Assembly (NCBI GenBank): GCA_027486655.1
Contig: JAIXOR010000046.1
Location: 1-37,438 of the forward strand
DNA: 37,438 nt
Origin: Verrucomicrobiaceae bacterium
GTDB taxonomy: Bacteria > Verrucomicrobiota > Verrucomicrobiia > Verrucomicrobiales > Akkermansiaceae
Direction of reading: 5' to 3'
Shown one piece after another: positions 31,914 through 37,438 of this stretch (within the stretch, counting starts at the first letter, position 1; the number at the start of each line of letters is the position of its first letter). The notes under the pieces are model-generated. The model ran no database searches and was not told the origin of the DNA. It was given only the letters and a program-made list of their open reading frames with translations. Made by a program: the position numbers and the translations under genes.

Positions 31914-33640
31914 TGACATCCGATTCCGTTAGATCGCCGGAGTTTGTTCTGGACATGGTTCATCACAATCCGGGGGAGCCTCCGTTCGTGACGCGCTATC
32001 TCGATCCGTTGTTCCTGTCGGATCTCGGGTTCAACGGGCAGGTCTTCAAGCACATCCACTGCATCGCCACGTTTGCGGCTGCGGGGGTGGATTGTTTTCC
32101 GGAGGGCTCGGAGGAAAAGGAGTGGCTCGATGCTTTTACCCCGGGCATCAGCGATGCGATCCGCGAGGCGAAATCCGCCGGGCTCAGGGTGTTCCATCAT
32201 CTTGACCTGTTCGTGCTGCCCAGGCGGCTCATCCATCATTTTCGGGATGCGGTTGTCGATCCGGTGAGTGGCAGGATCTCGCTTGAGCGGCCGATGACCC
32301 TCGAACTGCACCGCGTGATGTTCGATGAACTGTTCGAGCGCTTTCCGGAGCTGGACGGATTCATCATCCGCGTGGGCGAGACCTATCTGATGGATACTCC
32401 CCATCACTGCGGGAATGGTCCGCTGCCGCGCGGTGGTGGTCCTTGGTCCCCGGTGCATGGATATCCGGGAGTTGATTCCTCAGCGCCCGCATGGGGCCGC
32501 GCCGAGGCGGATGCGTGTGTGAAGCTGATCCGCTTCCTGCGCGATGAGATTTGCGAAAAACACGGGAAAACCCTGATTTTCCGCACCTGGGACATTTTTC
32601 CGGACCGCTTGCACGCGCGTGCGGACCACTACCTTGATGTCGTCGGCCGCATCGATCCGCATCCGCTGCTGCTCTTTTCGATCAAGCACACCGCGTTGGA
32701 CTTCTGGCGGCGTGTGAAGACCAACCCCTGCATTGGCATCGGTCCGCACCGGCAGGTCATCGAGGTCCAGTGCCAGCGTGAATATGAAGGCAAGGGCGCC
32801 TATCCGAACTACGTGATGCAGGGTGTGATCGAGGGGTTTGAAGAAAACCGGGAAAAGCACGGCCTTTCGGACTGGCTGCGCGATCCGCTTGTGGCCGGTG
32901 TCTTCAACTGGTCGAGGGGAGGGGGCTGGTATGGGCCTTATCTGGAGAATGAATTCTGGCCGGATTTTCATGCCAGGGTGCTCGCCGAGTTTCTCAGGGA
33001 TCCTGCGGCTGGTGAGGAGCGTGCGTTTTTCGAGGTTGTGTCCTCAAGGATCGGCCTCGCGGGAGGCGACGCGCTGCTTTTCAGGAAACTCTGCCTGCTT
33101 TCGGCGACGGCCGTGCTCAAGGGAAGGCACTGCGAAGCGTTCGACCGCTGCCTTGACGAGGCGCTTCTTCCCACGGCCTGTTGGATGAGGGACGACCGCC
33201 TCGGCGGTGGCGACCAGCTGGCGCTGGTGCTGGATCGCCTGATGCGCGACGGCACTGCGGAGGAGGCGCTGCGCGAGAAGGATGAAGCGGTGGAGTTGTG
33301 GCGCGAGATCGTTTCCATTTCCGACCGCATCGACTGGAGCGACTCTCCGGACGGGGAATTCGTGTGTTTGTCCGCCCGCTATGGGTTGCTGCTTTTTTCA
33401 ATCGTCCGCGAAGGCTGGAGGATCCTTCTCGCCGCCCGCTCCGGGCCTCCCCTGGCGGACGGATTGCGGGAATCGATCGCTCGCTACGACGCGCTCTGGC
33501 AAGAATACCGGAAGCTTGGTGATAGACCGGGCTGTCCCTCGCTTTATCTTGGTCGCTATTTCAACATGCCGGGAGCCGGGCCGGTCGATGGCCTGGACGC
33601 CTCGGTGAGGCTCATCCAGGCAACCCTTTCCGAATCATGA
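31913..33640 (+). CDS. Divergent GH67-like alpha-glucuronidase
   Basis: 575 residues from the ATG at 31913 that overlaps the GH43 stop. Not annotated easily by simple similarity, but the order of motifs follows GH67: FIIRVGETYLM (Glu156) for the family's VKANSEG, AWGRAEADA for YGRTxADGAN, LIFRTWDIF for the VFYRAFVY strand, FSIKHTALDFW (Asp263) for QIKNGPIDF, and EVQCQREYEGKG (Glu290) for ELQITQEYxGQ. All three catalytic acids of GH67 thus have counterparts, and the second-to-third spacing (27 residues) agrees with the family. The N-terminal domain of classical GH67 is missing and total length is about 100 residues shorter. No signal peptide. Likely removes glucuronic or related uronic acid from imported fragments. 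Specificity unproven. Confidence 0.65.
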   Translation: MTSDSVRSPEFVLDMVHHNPGEPPFVTRYLDPLFLSDLGFNGQVFKHIHCIATFAAAGVDCFPEGSEEKEWLDAFTPGISDAIREAKSAGLRVFHHLDLFVLPRRLIHHFRDAVVDPVSGRISLERPMTLELHRVMFDELFERFPELDGFIIRVGETYLMDTPHHCGNGPLPRGGGPWSPVHGYPGVDSSAPAWGRAEADACVKLIRFLRDEICEKHGKTLIFRTWDIFPDRLHARADHYLDVVGRIDPHPLLLFSIKHTALDFWRRVKTNPCIGIGPHRQVIEVQCQREYEGKGAYPNYVMQGVIEGFEENREKHGLSDWLRDPLVAGVFNWSRGGGWYGPYLENEFWPDFHARVLAEFLRDPAAGEERAFFEVVSSRIGLAGGDALLFRKLCLLSATAVLKGRHCEAFDRCLDEALLPTACWMRDDRLGGGDQLALVLDRLMRDGTAEEALREKDEAVELWREIVSISDRIDWSDSPDGEFVCLSARYGLLLFSIVREGWRILLAARSGPPLADGLRESIARYDALWQEYRKLGDRPGCPSLYLGRYFNMPGAGPVDGLDASVRLIQATLSES

Positions 33641-36150
33641 CATCCCCTCTCCGGAAACCGCATTCCTTCGCGCTGCTTGCGATTTTCTGCTGCATCTGCG
33701 GGAGCACCTCCGCGCAGGTTCCCCTCTCATTGCCCGGTGAACCCAGCGCCGAGGAGATCCTCGATGGCAAGTCCGTGTTTCCGGCATCTCCACAGCCCAA
33801 AGTGGGGGAGGACCTGCGTGGATTCGATCCCTCCAGGCTCACACGCACGCCTCCTCCGGGCGTTCATCCCCGGCTGTTATTCGGACCTGAGGATCTTCCC
33901 GAGATTCGCCGCAGGGTCAATGGAACCGCCTTCGGAAAAGCCATCCATGAAGCCATCCGCGAGCGGACCGGGGCCGCCCTGCGTGATCCGGGCGACTGGA
34001 GTTCCTCTCTCTATCAGGTGCTGTCTTCCGGCGACGTATCCGCCGCCAAGGCCATGGTTGATGCCCGCGGCGGCTTCCCGCAATCGTCGAATACCTACCA
34101 ACCCTGGCTCTACAATATCGTGCTGGAATCGCTCGACGCCCTCGTGCGCGACGATGCCGAAGCGGGCCGCAAGGCCGCCACGGCGATCGCCACCTACGCG
34201 GAGGTGATCCGTCCGATGGTCGATCAATGCCTCAAGGCCCCCATGGGGGAGGACGTCTGGAGGTCACGCGTTTCGGGGCCCAAGACCGGCTCCGGTGTGG
34301 TCCGCCAGGGGGTGCGGGAGGTGCTGGGGGGGCATCTGTTAGGCTACGGCTACGATTTCGGCCATCCGTTCATGACCGATGCCCAGCGCGCCTCCGTGAG
34401 AAACCTGATCGCCTCGGCCACCCGCGGCAGGATCTGGATGGGGGCGAGACTTCCCGCCCATTTCAGGAACTGGAACTGGATCGCGGTCGGGCTCCAGCAA
34501 CCGCTCCTCGCCCTCTCGATCGAAGGCGAGGAGGGTTACGACCCACGCGTGTTCGACCTCGGCCGCCGGATCGCGCGTGACTATCTCACGCATGGCATTT
34601 CCCCGTCCGGTTCCTCCACGGAAGCTGTCGGCTACACCCAGTTCGGCCTGATCTGGGCGAATCCTTTCATGGTGGCGGCGGCCCGGCGCGGCGACAACCT
34701 TCTGGCGCACTCGCACCACCGGGCGATGCTCGATTGGTATCTTCAGTCGATCGAGCCTTCGCTCGAAATGTTCACCAGCCACGGGGACGGTGGCGATGTG
34801 CCCCCGGCGCTCTGGACTCTGGCGATGTGGCGATACTTTTTCCCGGGGGATGCGCGTGCGGATTTTCTCTGGCAGCGGCATTTGGCCAACTCCGCGGGCA
34901 AGACCTTTGGTGTCAGCGTCCATCTGATCGAGGCGCTGATCTGGGCATCCGATCCGGCGACGGACGCCTCCGGCAAACCGGTGGACTATCAGGATGGCGC
35001 AAAGCTCGGCGCGCCGCTCTTCATGCACGACCCGGTCCGCGGCTCGGTCAACGCCCGGAGTGCCTGGGATCGCAATGCCGCTTCCATGCAGATCGAGTGC
35101 AGGGTGGATTCGGTGGGCGCGAGCCACGAGCATGCGGATCGGGGAAACTTCACCTTCTTCTCCCATGGCCGTGCCTGGGCGAAGGAGAACTTCCGCTCGG
35201 TGGAAACCCGCCACCACAACGGCATTCTGATCGATGGCATGGGCCAGGGATACTGGCCGGGGCCGGGGCGATGGGTTTCCTGTGAGGACCGTGGCGATCT
35301 GGTCATCGCCACCGTGGATGCAGCCGATGCCTACCGCTGGTGGTGGCCCAAGCAGATCCGCGCCGAGCCCGCGGATTTCATCCGGTTTCGCCATCCCCGC
35401 TGGGACAGCTACGCTCCGGAGGCTGCGACGTTTCGCGATGTTTATCGCGGAGTCCCGATCGAAAAGGATGACCGCCCCGCTGTGGTCGATTTTTGGAAAG
35501 GCTACGAAGCCTCCGATCCGCGGCTATGGGATGAGGATGGCTGGCCGGTGCGACTGCCGCATTGCCCGGTCCGTCATGCCTATCGCAGCGTGGTTTTCGC
35601 AAGGGATGCCGCCCCATGGCTGCTGGTCGTGGATGACATCCGCAAGGACGATTCCGAGCGGCTTTATGAGTGGCTCATGCAAACCGGCATGGATACCGAG
35701 GTCGTGTCCATGGCGGGCGGCGACATCATCCTCGCCGATGCTTCGGTTCCCAGGGATCGCCTCGGGAGGCCTGTTCCGGCCAAAGGTGACCGCTGTCTTC
35801 TTGTGCGTGTGCTGGAGCTTGCCGAGCCTGCGGATGCCCATGCCTTCCAGGGGCGGCCGTCGTTCCGTTTGGAGACCTTCGAGCGCAAGGACTCTCTGGA
35901 GCGCGAGGCCCGCGAGGGGTCGCTCAGCGGCGCGCGGTCCTTCGGCCTCGACAAGCGCCTCGTGATCGGCAGCCGCTCGGTGGAGCCGGGTTTCAAGATC
36001 CTGCTGTTCCCCCACCGCCATGGCGAAGCGCTTCCCGCCACATCGTGGGACCGTAGCTCGGGCCTCCTCTCGATCGACGCCGGTGGGCGCGCCCGTTCGT
36101 TTTCGCTGCGCCAGGAAGAAACGGGTCGCACGAAAATCGATGTCCGCTGA
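33637..36150 (+). CDS. Secreted heparinase II/III-like polysaccharide lyase
   Basis: 837 residues, ATG overlapping the previous stop (ATGA). Signal peptide 1-26 (GSTSAQ). After a linker, GVHPRLLFGPEDLPEIRRRV opens the helical toroid typical of these lyases (to about residue 450, with HFRNWNWIAVGLQQPLLAL). The C-terminal beta-sandwich begins near 470 and holds the hallmark GASHEHADRGNFTFFSHG with His497, His499 and Asp501, then LLVVDDIRKDD. Family members cleave uronic-acid-containing polymers by beta-elimination (heparin/heparan, alginate and others). As the only clear depolymerase with an export signal in the operon, it probably produces the fragments taken up by the symporter. Last gene of the operon. 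Confidence 0.85.
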   Translation: MTSPLRKPHSFALLAIFCCICGSTSAQVPLSLPGEPSAEEILDGKSVFPASPQPKVGEDLRGFDPSRLTRTPPPGVHPRLLFGPEDLPEIRRRVNGTAFGKAIHEAIRERTGAALRDPGDWSSSLYQVLSSGDVSAAKAMVDARGGFPQSSNTYQPWLYNIVLESLDALVRDDAEAGRKAATAIATYAEVIRPMVDQCLKAPMGEDVWRSRVSGPKTGSGVVRQGVREVLGGHLLGYGYDFGHPFMTDAQRASVRNLIASATRGRIWMGARLPAHFRNWNWIAVGLQQPLLALSIEGEEGYDPRVFDLGRRIARDYLTHGISPSGSSTEAVGYTQFGLIWANPFMVAAARRGDNLLAHSHHRAMLDWYLQSIEPSLEMFTSHGDGGDVPPALWTLAMWRYFFPGDARADFLWQRHLANSAGKTFGVSVHLIEALIWASDPATDASGKPVDYQDGAKLGAPLFMHDPVRGSVNARSAWDRNAASMQIECRVDSVGASHEHADRGNFTFFSHGRAWAKENFRSVETRHHNGILIDGMGQGYWPGPGRWVSCEDRGDLVIATVDAADAYRWWWPKQIRAEPADFIRFRHPRWDSYAPEAATFRDVYRGVPIEKDDRPAVVDFWKGYEASDPRLWDEDGWPVRLPHCPVRHAYRSVVFARDAAPWLLVVDDIRKDDSERLYEWLMQTGMDTEVVSMAGGDIILADASVPRDRLGRPVPAKGDRCLLVRVLELAEPADAHAFQGRPSFRLETFERKDSLEREAREGSLSGARSFGLDKRLVIGSRSVEPGFKILLFPHRHGEALPATSWDRSSGLLSIDAGGRARSFSLRQEETGRTKIDVR

Positions 36151-36207
36151 TGAGCGCCGCGGTTCGGTAGGCCAACACGGCGCAATCCCGGGCAGGACTG
36201 CTGGAAA

Positions 36208-36250
36208 CGACGTAAAAACGTCCCTTCGCGACGTAATATCGCCCCTTTTG
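36208..36250 (+). promoter_or_regulatory. Second tandem 21-base direct repeat, candidate activator site
   Basis: Boxes CGACGTAAAAACGTCCC (36208) and CGACGTAATATCGCCCC (36229) adjoin with a 21-base period. They share the core CGAYGYAA.A with the pair at 23303-23345: positions 1-3, 5, 7, 8, 10, 15 and 16 are identical in all four. They lie in the 188-base gap between the lyase stop and the repeat-protein ATG, about 90 bases before that ATG, and in the same orientation relative to the downstream gene as the first pair. Confidence 0.5.
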
Positions 36251-36288
36251 GCGGCGGCTGCCGTCGTGTGTTTTCATGCAAGCAGGTG

Positions 36289-36308
36289 ATCCGCCGCGGA
36301 TGGCGGAT
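36289..36308 (+). promoter_or_regulatory. Hairpin in the leader of the repeat-protein gene
   Basis: ATCCGCC (36289-36295) and GGCGGAT (36302-36308) form a perfect seven-pair stem with a six-base loop, 30 bases before the ATG. It could be an untranslated-leader structure or end the operon transcript; there is no T-run. Confidence 0.3.
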
Positions 36309-36338
36309 GCCGGTGTCCCCAAACCCTCATTCAAATCC

Positions 36339-37438
36339 ATGAAACCCTCGAAGTTCAACCGCTTCGCCACGGTGGCGACCCTCCTCTCCCTCTCCTGCAC
36401 CGCGTTCGCCGTGGACCGCGTCCGCAACACCGCTGTCGCGGATCTGATCAACGACGCCGCCTGGGACACCGTGGCACCGACTTCTGCGGATCGTGCCGTT
36501 TGGAACAGCACCTCGTCCGGCGGAGCGACCACTCTCGGTGGCAACGCCACTTGGAGCGGCATCCTCATCAGCGCAGGCACCCCCTCGTCGGTGAGCTTCA
36601 CCAACGTGGCAAACCCGTCCATCTTCACGCTGAGCCTCGGGTCGGGCGGCATCGACCTCAACGGAGGGACCTCCACCAACCGCGGCATCACCTTCGAATC
36701 CAACACCCGCCTTGACCTCACTGCCGCGCAAACCTGGAAACTCGGCCTCGGTGGCACCGGCGCGAACCTCATCGTGTCCAGCATCGTTTCGGGAGCCAAT
36801 TCCCTGACCGTCTCCCGCGAAGCAGGAGGCTCCAACTACGCCCAGTTTGGCGGTGCGAACACGTTCAGCGGTGGCCTAACCGCCGGGTCCAACAGCTGGG
36901 TGCGTGTGGCCGCCAACTCGGTGACCAGCGGCACCACCGTCACCAGCGGTCCTCTCGGCACCGGCCAGATCACCCTCAACGAAGGCGCGCTGCTCAGCAG
37001 CGCCAGCGGCACCGGTTATCTGATCGCGGTGCCTCAGATCAATGTCGCCGGCAATATCACGCTTTCCCAAGCGACGGGCGGCACCGGCCGCCTGCAGATC
37101 GCCGGCACCTGGGAACTCGGCGCTGCCACGCGCACCGTGACCCTCGGCAAGGCAAGCACCGGCACCGGCGCGCCCTATGCCTCGGGTCTGGAAGTCTTCA
37201 ACTTCAACCGTCCCACCACAGGCGGCAACTTCACCGTGCCCACCGTGCAGAACGGGACCCTCAGCCTGGTCACCACCACTGGCAGCGCCGCCACGCCATC
37301 CGTGGCCCGCATCGGCAGCGGCTCGACAACCAACTTCGCGAGCAACGCCGGACTTTCGCTCGGCGACGGTGTGGCGCTCACCAGCGGCACCGGAACTTTC
37401 TTTGGCACCGGAACCAACGCTCCGGCCCTCACCCTCGC
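36339..37438 (+). CDS. Autotransporter-type beta-strand repeat surface protein, 3' truncated by window edge
   Basis: ATG at 36339 opens a frame that runs to the edge without a stop (366 codons visible). Signal peptide at residues 1-25 (SLSCTAFA). The rest is rich in Gly, Thr, Ser, Ala and Asn with short beta repeats; FGGANTFSGGLTAGSNSWVR is the classic autotransporter-associated beta-strand repeat, and similar turns recur (TLSLGSGGIDLNGG, GTGQITLNEG). In Verrucomicrobiota such proteins are very long, form surface beta-helices and often end in a PEP-CTERM sorting signal, which would lie outside the window. The possible shared operator with the carbohydrate operon suggests a role in binding or processing the same glycan. 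Confidence 0.85.
   Translation, partial: MKPSKFNRFATVATLLSLSCTAFAVDRVRNTAVADLINDAAWDTVAPTSADRAVWNSTSSGGATTLGGNATWSGILISAGTPSSVSFTNVANPSIFTLSLGSGGIDLNGGTSTNRGITFESNTRLDLTAAQTWKLGLGGTGANLIVSSIVSGANSLTVSREAGGSNYAQFGGANTFSGGLTAGSNSWVRVAANSVTSGTTVTSGPLGTGQITLNEGALLSSASGTGYLIAVPQINVAGNITLSQATGGTGRLQIAGTWELGAATRTVTLGKASTGTGAPYASGLEVFNFNRPTTGGNFTVPTVQNGTLSLVTTTGSAATPSVARIGSGSTTNFASNAGLSLGDGVALTSGTGTFFGTGTNAPALTL

Noticed and set aside
36292..36731. Minus-strand frames at 35993-36835 and 36327-36731
   Set aside because: They oppose the open frame of the beta-strand repeat protein, which has a signal peptide and family repeats and continues to the window edge.
1..37438. CRISPR arrays, tRNA or rRNA genes, prophage or integrase
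   Set aside because: No spaced identical repeats of CRISPR size, no cloverleaf or rRNA-like stretch and no phage proteins were seen; the only mobile-element gene is the RAYT-type transposase at the left edge.

Overview
The window looks like chromosome from a high-GC member of the Verrucomicrobiota, most like the Verrucomicrobiales (Luteolibacter/Haloferula type). This is inferred from gene content, not from a marker gene. The clues are SGNH-type 'sialate' O-acetylesterases, a kelch-symporter fusion, an autotransporter-type beta-strand repeat protein, a GRDP/TIGR04222 pair, a RAYT-type transposase and the absence of SusC/SusD genes beside a carbohydrate locus. I saw no rRNA, tRNA, CRISPR array or prophage.

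Layout. Bases 1-756 hold the 3' part of a REP-associated transposase. Bases 791-4340 (minus) encode a secreted C39-like cysteine peptidase, an unknown protein and a secreted GHL10-type glycosidase. The 315-base gap 4341-4655 holds a relic of an aguB-like gene end. Bases 4656-11176 (minus) form a probable seven-gene run: N-carbamoylputrescine amidase, OmpR-type regulator, HAMP histidine kinase, a 44-residue membrane protein, an LtaS/MdoB-type phosphotransferase, a PAP2 phosphatase and an ICMT-like membrane methyltransferase. It resembles PmrAB/EptA/PAP2 envelope-modification sets. Divergent from it, 11318-13228 carries a ygiB-ygiC pair. Then come a secreted esterase (13312-14856), a CAP-like secreted protein (to 16943), the GTPase ychF (minus), a GRDP-like/TIGR04222 pair, a degenerate N-formylglutamate amidohydrolase relative, and a lipoprotein/TPR pair (minus).

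Bases 23499-36150 are a six-gene carbohydrate operon in which every junction overlaps by 1-4 bases: kelch-sodium symporter fusion, an unassigned helical-barrel glycosidase-like protein, a secreted SGNH esterase, a GH43 beta-xylosidase-like enzyme, a divergent GH67-like alpha-glucuronidase, and a secreted heparinase II/III-type lyase. The set suggests an acetylated, uronic-acid-bearing xylan-like glycan cut and deacetylated outside, imported with sodium, and finished in the cytoplasm. From 36339 to the edge runs the start of a beta-strand-repeat surface protein.

The most interesting signal is non-coding. Two pairs of directly repeated boxes with a 21-base period (consensus CGAYGYAAAAA..CCCC) lie at 23303-23345, before the operon, and 36208-36250, before the repeat-protein gene. 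They look like paired half-sites of an AraC/XylR-type activator and would define a small regulon at this locus. Other leads are the divergent GH67 family, the small membrane protein inside the two-component operon, the aguB relic, and two base-composition rules (TTAG only as GTTAG; CTAG almost confined to promoter-like places).
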